NCBI GenBank assembly: GCA_951812755.1
Contig: OX638329.1
Coordinates: 3,108,522-3,172,521, forward strand
Origin: an uncultured Latescibacterota bacterium
GTDB taxonomy: Bacteria; Latescibacterota; UBA2968
Direction of reading: 5' to 3'
DNA: 64,000 nucleotides
The notes below the pieces were generated by a model that did no database searches, was not told the origin of the DNA, and was given only the letters and a program-made list of their open reading frames with translations. A program made the position numbers and the translations under genes. This document shows positions 9,078-16,277 of the stretch, in pieces. How positions within the stretch are numbered: position 1 is the stretch's first letter; each line of letters opens with the position of its first letter.

Positions 9078-9362
9078 ATGGGTGAAGCCCTCGGCATGAT
9101 TGAAACCAAAGGCCTCGTAGCTATGATTGAGGCGGCAGATGCGATGGTCAAAGCCGCCAATGTCCAATTTGTCAATTGGGAACGCATTGGCGCGGGATAT
9201 GTCACTGCCATGGTGCGCGGCGATGTGGCTGCTGTCAAAGCCGCAACGGAAGCTGGTGCTGCTGCCGCTGGCAAAATTGGCGAACTCGTTTCCGTACACG
9301 TCATTCCGCGACCGCATGGTAGCCTCGAAGATATTCTGCCTATCGGCTCTTCAGACGGCTAA
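9078..9362 (+). CDS. BMC-H hexameric shell protein 2
   Basis: A 94-residue BMC-domain protein, clearly paralogous to the preceding shell gene ([49 protein letters not shown]). A strong CAGGAGGA ribosome-binding site lies about 9 nt upstream, better than that of BMC-H 1, so this may be the major facet protein. Its tail after VIPRPH (SLEDILPIG) resembles the C-terminal extension of canonical PduA/CcmK-type proteins. Confidence 0.96.
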   Translation: MGEALGMIETKGLVAMIEAADAMVKAANVQFVNWERIGAGYVTAMVRGDVAAVKAATEAGAAAAGKIGELVSVHVIPRPHGSLEDILPIGSSDG

Positions 9363-9365
9363 ACT

Positions 9366-9656
9366 ATGACCCTCGGCAAGGTGGTGGGAACGGTGGTTGC
9401 CACCCAAAAAGACAGTGGCCTGGCGGGTTTTAAGCTCCAGATTGTCCAAACGCTCGATTTGCCCGCATTTGAACTGAAAGAAAGTTTTTTGGTCGCCGTA
9501 GATGCTGTTGGTGCAGGCGATGGCGAAGTTGTGCTTTGTTGTAGTGGGAGTTCCGCCCGTATGACGAGTGCGACTGAAAATCGCCCTGTCGATGCTGTGA
9601 TTGTCGCTATTATTGACACGGCAGAAGTCGAAGGCGAATCAGTTTATCAGAAATAG
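9366..9656 (+). CDS. BMC-P pentameric vertex protein 1 (EutN/CcmL family)
   Basis: A 96-residue EutN/CcmL/PduN-type protein (PF03319), which caps shell vertices as a pentamer. It begins LGKVVGTVVATQKDSGLAGFKLQIVQ, given here as LGKVVGTVVATQKDSGLAG, and has the AVDAVGAGDGEVVLCCSGSS turn and RPVDAVIVAIID end that define the family. Only 3 nt separate it from BMC-H 2. The stop codon lies in the left arm of a perfect 10-bp inverted repeat. Confidence 0.95.
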   Translation: MTLGKVVGTVVATQKDSGLAGFKLQIVQTLDLPAFELKESFLVAVDAVGAGDGEVVLCCSGSSARMTSATENRPVDAVIVAIIDTAEVEGESVYQK

Positions 9657-9686
9657 CGATCAGCGGTCAGCAATTAGCTGATCGCT
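9655..9686 (+). repeat. Perfect 10-bp inverted repeat between shell and enzyme genes
   Basis: AGCGATCAGC at 9655-9664 is the exact reverse complement of GCTGATCGCT at 9677-9686, with a 12-nt loop that contains another GGTCAGC copy. The hairpin starts in the BMC-P 1 stop codon and ends 17 nt before the aldehyde dehydrogenase ATG. There is no T-tract, so it is not a simple terminator. It could set relative mRNA levels of shell and enzyme, or be a dispersed repeat. Confidence 0.75.
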
Positions 9687-9703
9687 GAAAGCTTCTATTG
9701 CTT

Positions 9704-11140
9704 ATGAACTTAGACGAAATTCAAATCCAATCGGTGGTTGAGCAGGTTGTGCGTCGCCTTGTGGCTGAGCGCGAAGCCCCTGCTGTTATTGCACCGCCCG
9801 GTCGCTATGAGAACAAAGGCGACGATGGTCTTTTTGAAGGCCTCGAAGAAGCTATTGCCGCGGCTTCAGAAGCCCAGCGTGCCCTCGAAGCAATGAGCCT
9901 GGCGCAACGCCGCGAGCTTATTTCTGCGATCCGCCGCGAATCTATGGCGCATTCAAAAGGTATCGCGCAAAAAACCGTTGAAGAAACCGGCATGGGCAAG
10001 GTGCCGCACAAAATTCGCAAACTCGAGGTTGTTGTACAACACACGCCTGGCGTTGAAGATTTGCAGCCCACGGCGTGGACGGGCGACAATGGTTTGACGG
10101 TTGTTGAAATGGCGCCTTTTGGCGTGATTGCAGCGGTGACGCCATCCACGCATCCGGTGCCTACGATGGTCAACAATGCAATTAGCTTTATCGCTGCGGG
10201 CAATAGCGCGGTTTTTGCGCCCCATCCGAGCGCGAAAAATGTTTCGGCTCTGGGTCTTCAAATGCTCAATCGCGCCATTGCCGGTGCGGGCGGGCCACCA
10301 AATTTGCTCGTTGCTGTGCGTGAACCCTCCATAGAAACGGCGCAGAGCCTTTTTGTGCATCCCGGCATCGATCTCGTTCTCGTCACTGGTGGCGGTGGCG
10401 TTGTCAAAGCGGCCATGCAAGCGCCCAAGCGCGTGATCGCAGCCGGGCCTGGCAATCCACCTGTGGTGGTGGATGAGACCGCCGATATCGAAAAGGCCGC
10501 TCTCAGCATTATTGAAGGCGGCGGTTTTGACAATAATATTCTGTGTATTGGCGAAAAGGAAGTTTTTGCCGTTCAATCTGTGGCTGACGAACTGATGCGC
10601 CACTTAAAGGCAAATAATTGTGTAGAACTCGACCGTTCACAAATTGATGCGCTGACTAAAATCGCGTTTCCCCGCGATGAAAAAGGCGATTGGATGCTCA
10701 ATCGCGATCTCGTTGGTCGCAGCGCGCATGTGCTTGCCGCTCAAATTGGCCTCAATATTTCGCCCGATACAGAGCTTTTGATTGGCGAGGTTGAAAATGA
10801 GCACGATTTTGTTCAACACGAGCAGATGATGCCGTTTGTCCCCATTGTTCGCACACCCGATGTACACAGGGCAATTGACTGGGCTATTCGAGCCGAACAG
10901 GGGTATCGCCACACGGCGGTCATGCACTCGAAAAATGTCGAGAATATGACGGTTATGGCTCGCCAATGTAAGTGTACGATTTTTGTAAAAAACGGCGCGT
11001 CATCTGCGGGATTGGGCGCAGGTGGCGAAGGCTATACGTCTTTCTCTATTGCCACACCTACCGGCGAAGGCTGTACGTCTGCCCGCACATTTACCCGCCA
11101 GCGCCGCTGTGCCCTCATCGACTATTTTAGAATTGTATAG
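9704..11140 (+). CDS. CoA-acylating aldehyde dehydrogenase of the microcompartment (PduP/EutE-like)
   Basis: A 478-residue aldehyde dehydrogenase that oxidises an aldehyde to acyl-CoA with NAD+. The catalytic cysteine is C281 in GGGFDNNILCIGEKE, the NNxxCxxEK context of EutE/PduP enzymes; HPSAKNVS and VTGGGGVVKAAM mark the nucleotide-binding part. The N-terminus (LDEIQIQSVVEQVVRRLVAE, residues 3-22) is an amphipathic helix set off by a Pro/Gly-rich linker, a typical encapsulation peptide. The ATG at 9704 was chosen over the TTG at 9698. In this locus the substrate is probably L-lactaldehyde, by analogy with PVM-type microcompartments. Confidence 0.93.
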   Translation: MNLDEIQIQSVVEQVVRRLVAEREAPAVIAPPGRYENKGDDGLFEGLEEAIAAASEAQRALEAMSLAQRRELISAIRRESMAHSKGIAQKTVEETGMGKVPHKIRKLEVVVQHTPGVEDLQPTAWTGDNGLTVVEMAPFGVIAAVTPSTHPVPTMVNNAISFIAAGNSAVFAPHPSAKNVSALGLQMLNRAIAGAGGPPNLLVAVREPSIETAQSLFVHPGIDLVLVTGGGGVVKAAMQAPKRVIAAGPGNPPVVVDETADIEKAALSIIEGGGFDNNILCIGEKEVFAVQSVADELMRHLKANNCVELDRSQIDALTKIAFPRDEKGDWMLNRDLVGRSAHVLAAQIGLNISPDTELLIGEVENEHDFVQHEQMMPFVPIVRTPDVHRAIDWAIRAEQGYRHTAVMHSKNVENMTVMARQCKCTIFVKNGASSAGLGAGGEGYTSFSIATPTGEGCTSARTFTRQRRCALIDYFRIV

Positions 11141-11163
11141 GTCCCGCATCTCGCGAGGTAAAA

Positions 11164-11427
11164 ATGTTCCTCGGTCGTGTCATTGGCAAAATTTGGGCGA
11201 CGCGCAAAGATGCCTCGCTCAAAGGTTTTAGACTGCTTGTCGTTGAACCGATTGATCACGAGCACAAAAAAGCAGGGGATGCGTTTGTCGCGGTTGATGT
11301 GGTCAATGCCAGCGACGGCGAGACCATCTACTGGGTTGGTTCACGAGAGGCTCCCAATGCCCTGCCCGATAAATACGGCCCGGTTGACGCGGCAGTTGTT
11401 GGCATTGTCGATCAGGTCAATGTCTGA
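11164..11427 (+). CDS. BMC-P pentameric vertex protein 2 (EutN/CcmL family)
   Basis: An 87-residue vertex protein: MFLGRVIGKIWATRKDASLK start, AVDVVNASDGETIYWVGSRE middle and a GPVDAAVVGIVDQV end. It differs from paralog 1 in the loop after FRLLVVEPID, where charged HEHKK precedes the VAVD strand. It lies 23 nt after the aldehyde dehydrogenase. Having three vertex genes matches PVM-type loci. Confidence 0.95.
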   Translation: MFLGRVIGKIWATRKDASLKGFRLLVVEPIDHEHKKAGDAFVAVDVVNASDGETIYWVGSREAPNALPDKYGPVDAAVVGIVDQVNV

Positions 11428-11503
11428 TCAAGTGGTGACCTACCCTCCGGCTCCCCAGACGAGAAGGGGAGAAAGCAGCTAAATCCCAAATCCCAAATTC
11501 TAT

Positions 11504-11782
11504 ATGTTTCTGGCTCGCGTACTCGGCAGCGTCACATCGACTATTAAACACAGCGATTATAACAGCGCGAAACTCATGGTCGTGCAGCCCATTACTCCCG
11601 ATGGCAAAGATGATGGCGCATCGGCGCTCGCAGTTGATGCCGCGGGTGTCGGTCACGGCGAGATTGTCCTCGTAATTCGTCAGGGTGTCGCAGCAGGGCT
11701 CGTTCTCAATGTGGAATTGCCTGCTGTGCGTTCCGTTATCGTCGGCGTCGTGGATGATATTGATATGAAGTGTGAAGGGTGA
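11504..11782 (+). CDS. BMC-P pentameric vertex protein 3 (EutN/CcmL family)
   Basis: A 92-residue vertex protein, the most divergent of the three: MFLARVLGSVTSTIKHSDYN, AVDAAGVGHGEIVLVIRQG and a VRSVIVGVVDDIDM end. The usual DG turn reads GHGE here. A 76-nt gap separates it from paralog 2; I see no clear promoter in it. No ribosome-binding site stands out before the ATG. Confidence 0.93.
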   Translation: MFLARVLGSVTSTIKHSDYNSAKLMVVQPITPDGKDDGASALAVDAAGVGHGEIVLVIRQGVAAGLVLNVELPAVRSVIVGVVDDIDMKCEG

Positions 11783-11889
11783 TCCGCAGATGACGCAGAT
11801 AAAAGCAGATAAAAAAGAGGGGCTGGTGGGTTGGGTGGTCGTCTCACCTTTTACGTCTTACGTCTTACCTTCTTTTAAGGATTTTCCGA
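11783..11889 (+). repeat. Intergenic repeat-type sequence before the aldolase gene
   Basis: A 107-nt gap holding TCCGCAGATGACGCAGAT, a G/T-rich GGGGCTGGTGGGTTGGG block and a tandem TTACGTC run (TTTTACGTCTTACGTC). The same CCGCAGAT..ACGCAGAT and GGGG(A)CTGG modules recur at 24600-24720 and 31443-31480. This looks like a dispersed intergenic repeat family rather than coding sequence. Confidence 0.55.
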
Positions 11890-12699
11890 ATGAATCTCCA
11901 TCAGGCCAAACTCGATATTGTTGAAGCCGGGCGTCGCGTGTACGAACGCGGCTTTGTCGCTTCTAACGATGGCAATATTTCATGCCGGGTTGAAGAAGAC
12001 CGCATTCTCACTACGCCGACGGGTATGTCCAAGGGATTTCTCAAGGTCGAAGATCTCTGTATTACTGACATGGATGGCACGCTTGTGAGTGGGCAAAAGC
12101 GGCCTTCGTCGGAGATTGGCATGCATATTTTTCTCTATCGCGAGCGCCCCGATGTACGCGCTGTGGTACACGCGCATCCGCCAACAGCTACGGGTTTTGC
12201 GGTTGCAGGCGTTCCCCTTACTATGTGTGTTTTGCCCGAGGTGATTATCACACTCGGCGCCATACCCATTGTGGAATACGGTACGCCAGGGGGACCAGAG
12301 ATATCTGAACCGATCAGACAATATGTCAAAGATTACGACGCCTATTTGCTCGAAAATCACGGTGCGACTACTATTGGTAGCGATGTGATGAATGCTTATT
12401 ACAAGATGGAAACGCTGGAGCATTTTGCGAAAATACTTTTTGTGGCACAACAACTCGGCGGGTATAACGAACTCAATGCGGAACAGGTGGCTAAACTGGT
12501 CGCTATTCGCAACCGCATGGGCCTTCGCGGCCCCGATCCGGCGTGCGATGTCCCCGATGCGCCCACAACACAAACCACTACCAATGGCGGCATTCCCACG
12601 ATTCGCACATTGAGCGCTGGCGGTACAGCCGCTGCCCAAACTTCTCAGGACGATCTCATTACGGAAATTACCCGCAGGGTTATGGAAGAGTTGAAATAG
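11890..12699 (+). CDS. Class II aldolase (L-fuculose-1-phosphate type) with C-terminal encapsulation peptide
   Basis: A 269-residue zinc-dependent aldolase of the class II aldolase/adducin family. It should cleave a ketose-1-phosphate such as L-fuculose- or L-rhamnulose-1-phosphate to DHAP and L-lactaldehyde. Visible features are SNDGNIS (residues 25-31), TPTGMSKG (phosphate site), SSE75 (catalytic Glu), the zinc ligands H94 and H96 in VVHAHPP, and H157 in LLENHGAT. After a Thr/Gly-rich linker (residues 220-250) the end, DDLITEITRRVMEELK, is an amphipathic helix matching those of pduL and the dehydrogenase. It feeds lactaldehyde to the enzymes encoded upstream. The sugar isomerase and kinase are not in the window. 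Confidence 0.9.
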   Translation: MNLHQAKLDIVEAGRRVYERGFVASNDGNISCRVEEDRILTTPTGMSKGFLKVEDLCITDMDGTLVSGQKRPSSEIGMHIFLYRERPDVRAVVHAHPPTATGFAVAGVPLTMCVLPEVIITLGAIPIVEYGTPGGPEISEPIRQYVKDYDAYLLENHGATTIGSDVMNAYYKMETLEHFAKILFVAQQLGGYNELNAEQVAKLVAIRNRMGLRGPDPACDVPDAPTTQTTTNGGIPTIRTLSAGGTAAAQTSQDDLITEITRRVMEELK

Positions 12700-12720
12700 G
12701 AGATGCGCATTGACGCCTAC

Positions 12721-13212
12721 TCAATGAGTGGAAGCATCGTTATTGGCTTCGAGTAAAGCTTCTAGTTCTGGTAAAATTAGATGATCCTTGGGGCGATCAG
12801 CCGCGCGTTTGGCTTTGATCAATGCTTCGAGGGAGAGTACCGCGCATTCTACCCCGAAAAGTTGAACTAAAATAGATGAGGCCAATGTCTGTTCAAAATC
12901 GCCAATACCTGCAACTTCGCCCAGCAGGTCTATATCACCCAGGTCTGTTTTGAGTGTAAAATTCAAACCGCGGCGCAGGGTTCTTTCATCCCAAAAAAAT
13001 GGCAGATCATCCGGCATATCTCTCGGCCTGGGATGGTATGGCGCAAGTGCTTTTACCACTCGCGCTAAATTCTCTACATCACGGCTATAAGAAATATCGA
13101 GGTCATAAGTCACATAAGCCGAACCATGAACAGTCGCAGCTACGCCTCCAATTACCACAAATTCGACCTGATTATTTTTTAGGCAAGTAATAAGTTTTTT
13201 TAGATTAACCAT
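12721..13212 (-). CDS. MNT-type nucleotidyltransferase (AbiEii/toxin-like)
   Basis: A 163-residue nucleotidyltransferase-fold protein. It has the family signature IGGVAATVHGSAYVTYDLDI (GG about residues 22-23, then DLD) and a third acidic site in LGDIDLLGEV. Such small proteins occur as toxins or antitoxins that nucleotidylate tRNA or proteins, and as orphan enzymes. Its gene lies 12 nt after a 62-residue partner on the same strand, the usual layout of a two-gene module. It converges on the aldolase gene. Antiviral or toxin function is inference; the fold is fairly clear. Confidence 0.75.
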   Translation of the reverse strand: MVNLKKLITCLKNNQVEFVVIGGVAATVHGSAYVTYDLDISYSRDVENLARVVKALAPYHPRPRDMPDDLPFFWDERTLRRGLNFTLKTDLGDIDLLGEVAGIGDFEQTLASSILVQLFGVECAVLSLEALIKAKRAADRPKDHLILPELEALLEANNDASTH

Positions 13213-13224
13213 GCGTTTTTATGC

Positions 13225-13413
13225 CTATTTTTTTCCTTTGCCGCGTATTTGGTCAAAGGCTATCATCTCTTGTTGCAGGCGGGATACACGTTCTTCAGGT
13301 GTCAATTGCAATCGCTCAATGAGCAACGTGAGGTCTATGCCAAAATCTCGTGCTCGCGCAATGGCACTATCTGGCGGAGGATTTCGCAAACGTTCTTCTG
13401 ATAGAGATTTCAA
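13225..13413 (-). CDS. Small hypothetical protein paired with the nucleotidyltransferase
   Basis: A 62-residue charged protein starting at a TTG (13413) with AAGGAG about 6 nt upstream. It is mostly helical with a C-terminal RIRGKGKK-like basic tail (DQIRGKGKK) and a central TLLIERLQLTPEERVSRLQQ helix, a phrase often seen in small proteins that sit before nucleotidyltransferase genes. It probably forms an operon with 12721-13212 and may be its antitoxin or partner. The same frame stays open upstream (EILSISFIHIDKERA) without a start codon, so the true N-terminus may be longer. Confidence 0.55.
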   Translation of the reverse strand: MKSLSEERLRNPPPDSAIARARDFGIDLTLLIERLQLTPEERVSRLQQEMIAFDQIRGKGKK

Positions 13414-13577
13414 CGCGCGCTCCTTGTCGATATGGATGAACGAGATGGACAGAATTTCGCATTGTGCATAATATATACTAAATATGGCTTTCTTGAAATG
13501 GTGGATTTCAGGAGGACATTGATATGGCTACTCAAAACTATGGGAAATATTGACGTGATTATGGATGGCAAACCGAG

Positions 13578-13766
13578 ATGAGATTTCCAATGAAAATAGA
13601 AACTGAACGAGAAGAAGATGGTCGATGGATTGCAGAAGTGCCTGATTTACCAGGTGTGATAGTCTATGAAGACAGTAAAGAAGACGCCATTCTGAAAGTG
13701 AAGGTGCTGGCGTTGCGAGTCATTGCTGATCGTATAGAACACGGCGAGGAAATAATTCATGCCTAA
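13578..13766 (+). CDS. HicB-like (UPF0150) small protein, possible 5'-disrupted gene
   Basis: A 62-residue protein with the HicB partial RNase H-like fold: MKIETEREEDGRWIAEVPDLPG followed by the YEDSKEDAILKVKVLALR helix; quoted core EEDGRWIAEVPDLPG. HicB proteins are antitoxins to HicA, but no HicA gene is beside it. The ATG at 13578 has no good ribosome site. A perfect AGGAGG at 13510-13515 instead serves an ATG at 13524 in the same frame, which is cut by a TGA at codon 10. The end overlaps the sulfatase start by 8 nt, so this gene may couple its translation. Confidence 0.6.
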   Translation: MRFPMKIETEREEDGRWIAEVPDLPGVIVYEDSKEDAILKVKVLALRVIADRIEHGEEIIHA

Positions 13767-15057
13767 AAAATCCCTGCCCAACATCATCTATATCCTCTCA
13801 GATGATCTCGGCTATGGCGACCTGGGTTGTTTTGGGCAGGAGTTTATTTATACGCCCAATATTGACCGCATCGCAGCAGAGGGTATTCGATTTACGGATC
13901 ACTATGCAGGATCTTCGGTATGTGCGCCTTCGCGGTGTGTGCTTATGACGGGTCTGCACACGGGGCATTGTTATGTGCGGGACAATCGCGCATTGTCCAT
14001 TGAGGGCAATGTGCCCATTCCTGGGGAGACGCAGACGGTCGCCAAATTGCTCAAAAAAGGCGGTTATGCCACTGCTTGTATTGGCAAATGGGGATTGGGG
14101 TATCCGGGATCAGAAGGCGATCCCAACAATCAGGGGTTTGATCACTTTTTTGGGTACAATTGCCAGCGCGAAGCCCACACGTATTATCCGCAACACCTCT
14201 GGCGAAACGATCAGAAAATCATGCTCTACGGCAAATCGTATTCACACGATCTGCTCACGGCTGAAGCTTTGCAATTTGTGCGCGATCAGAAATCCAATCC
14301 CTTTTTTCTCTATTTGGCCTATACCATTCCACACACGAAATTCGAAATTCCATCTCTCGATATTTACAAAGACAAGCCCTGGACAGAAAATCAGAAGACG
14401 CAGGCTGCTATGATTACGCGCATGGACCGCGATATTGGCACGCTTTTGGGCTTGCTCGACGAACTTGGCATAGCCGAAAATACGCTTGTTATCTTCACGA
14501 GCGACAATGGTCCTCACGGCAGTGGCAATACGCTTGAACACTTCAATGCGGCTGGTGCCCTTCGCGCAAAAAAGGGGAGCCTCTACGAAGGGGGCATCCG
14601 CGTGCCTTTTGTCGCCCGGTGGCCGGGAACGATTCAACCCGGTACTGTGAGCGCACATTATTCGGGCTTTCAGGATATGTTGCCCACGTTCTGCGAATTG
14701 GCCGATGCGTCTATCCCAGAACCGGTTGATGGCATTTCTATGTTGCCTGCGCTCCTGGACCGCGATACCCAACAAGCTCACGAATTTCTCTATTGGGAGC
14801 GGCGCGGGGTCAGTGCTGTTCGCCTGGGCGATTGGAAAGCGTATTTACCCGAAGGCCATACCAATCCCGAAGGCGTTGTCGAACTCTATGATTTGGCGAC
14901 GGATATCGGCGAACAAAATGATCTCGCAACAGAATATCCAGATATTGTTTCAGGAATTCGAACGATTGTTCGGGAATCGCATCGAGATACGCCCTGGGAA
15001 ACCTGGGAATACGACGGGCCTATTCCCAATGAATATGGGACAGTAGTTCATAGATGA
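13759..15057 (+). CDS. Sulfatase (arylsulfatase A family), no signal peptide
   Basis: A 432-residue sulfatase hydrolysing a sulfate ester. The formylglycine site is C55-A-P-S-R59 in SSVCAPSRCVLMTG; metal ligands are D15 and D16 (YILSDDLGYGD) and a late TSDNGPHG. Length and layout are those of the bacterial arylsulfatase A/choline-sulfatase group. The protein starts MPKKSLPNIIYILSDD, so there is no signal peptide and it should be cytoplasmic, unlike most polysaccharide sulfatases. It is followed by an ATGA-coupled MFS gene. A matching formylglycine-generating enzyme is not in the window. The substrate could be an imported sulfated sugar; this is inference. Confidence 0.92.
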   Translation: MPKKSLPNIIYILSDDLGYGDLGCFGQEFIYTPNIDRIAAEGIRFTDHYAGSSVCAPSRCVLMTGLHTGHCYVRDNRALSIEGNVPIPGETQTVAKLLKKGGYATACIGKWGLGYPGSEGDPNNQGFDHFFGYNCQREAHTYYPQHLWRNDQKIMLYGKSYSHDLLTAEALQFVRDQKSNPFFLYLAYTIPHTKFEIPSLDIYKDKPWTENQKTQAAMITRMDRDIGTLLGLLDELGIAENTLVIFTSDNGPHGSGNTLEHFNAAGALRAKKGSLYEGGIRVPFVARWPGTIQPGTVSAHYSGFQDMLPTFCELADASIPEPVDGISMLPALLDRDTQQAHEFLYWERRGVSAVRLGDWKAYLPEGHTNPEGVVELYDLATDIGEQNDLATEYPDIVSGIRTIVRESHRDTPWETWEYDGPIPNEYGTVVHR

Positions 15058-16277
15058 GGTGGGATCGGAAAGTGCCCAATCGCAAAGCGACTATTGTCAT
15101 ATTTTGCAGTGCCCTGATTGTGTTTGTCAGCATGGGCATTCGCCAATCCTTTGGCCTTTTTCTGTCACCGATCAGCCGAGATCTCGGCATTGGACGCGAG
15201 GTCTTTAGCCTGGCTATCGCATGGCAAAATCTCATTTTCGGTTTGCCTGTAGTGGGCATTGTTGCAGACCATTTTGGTCCGCGATGGGTTGTTGCTGGCG
15301 GCGCGTTGCTCTATGCAGTCTGTTTTTTTCTTTTATCTTCTATCAGCACGCCTCTTGGTCTGTACACCATACTCGGTGTACTCATGGGCATAGCACTCAG
15401 CAGCATCTCCTATGTCGTGGTTCTCGGTGCGGTCGCTCAGGTTGTTGCACCGGAAAAACGCGCCTCGTTTTTTGGGCTTATTACTGCTGCGGGTTCTTTT
15501 GGAACTTTTGCACTCGTGGCGGGTGTGCAATGGCTTCTCTCTGGCGTGGGCTGGCAATCTTCATTCGCTTTCATCGCGCTGATCGCGGGCGCGAGTGCCT
15601 TGCTCGCTATTGGGATTCCACAGCGGGGGCGAGAGGTGTCTCCAAATACCGTGGAATCCCACGATGGCAGCTTGCTTCAAGCACTTCTTCAAGCGCGAGG
15701 CCATTCGGGATACTGGTTGCTCAATGCGGGATTTTTTGTGTGTGGATTTCACGTCGCATTTATCGCCACTCATCTGCCCGCATTTCTGACTGATCACGGC
15801 CTTTCAAAAATGGTCGGGGCAACAGCGTTGTCCCTAATTGGCCTTTTTAACATTTTTGGATCTTATCTTTCGGGGCAACTCGGCGATAGATATCGCAAAA
15901 AATATCTCTTGAGTTTGCTCTATTTTGGTCGCGCCCTTGTCATTAGTGGATTTCTTTTCATATCCGTCACAAATACGTCGGCCCTTGTGTTTGGCAGCTT
16001 GATCGGTTTCTTATGGCTTGCAACCGTTCCGCTGACCAGTGGCACTGTCGCGCAGATCTTTGGTTCGCGCTATCTCTCGACCCTATATGGCATTGTCTTT
16101 TTTAGTCACCAGATCGGTAGTTTTTTAGGCGTGTGGTTGGCCGGGCGCGTGTATGATGCAACGGGGTCTTACGATATTATTTGGATTGCCGCGATCCTTT
16201 TGGCCCTGGCTTCATCGTTCATTCATCTGCCCATTGCCGATAAACCCATGCAGAGGCTTGAAACAGTTAGACCATGA
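15054..16277 (+). CDS. Major facilitator superfamily transporter
   Basis: A 407-residue carrier with twelve predicted helices. It has the MFS loop-2/3 motif VADHFGPRWVVAGG and a central cytoplasmic loop near residues 195-215 (GREVSPNTVESHDG). The early IRQSFGLFLSPISRDLG segment recalls the oxalate/formate-monocarboxylate (OFA) branch. It overlaps the sulfatase and kinase genes by 4 nt on each side, so it should move a substrate or product of this pathway (an organic acid or a sulfated sugar). The substrate cannot be read from sequence. Confidence 0.88.
   Translation: MRWDRKVPNRKATIVIFCSALIVFVSMGIRQSFGLFLSPISRDLGIGREVFSLAIAWQNLIFGLPVVGIVADHFGPRWVVAGGALLYAVCFFLLSSISTPLGLYTILGVLMGIALSSISYVVVLGAVAQVVAPEKRASFFGLITAAGSFGTFALVAGVQWLLSGVGWQSSFAFIALIAGASALLAIGIPQRGREVSPNTVESHDGSLLQALLQARGHSGYWLLNAGFFVCGFHVAFIATHLPAFLTDHGLSKMVGATALSLIGLFNIFGSYLSGQLGDRYRKKYLLSLLYFGRALVISGFLFISVTNTSALVFGSLIGFLWLATVPLTSGTVAQIFGSRYLSTLYGIVFFSHQIGSFLGVWLAGRVYDATGSYDIIWIAAILLALASSFIHLPIADKPMQRLETVRP

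Noticed and set aside
13551-13553. Selenocysteine or recoded TGA in the HicB-like gene
   Set aside because: No stem-loop of SECIS type is evident downstream and a simple TGG to TGA mutation explains it better.
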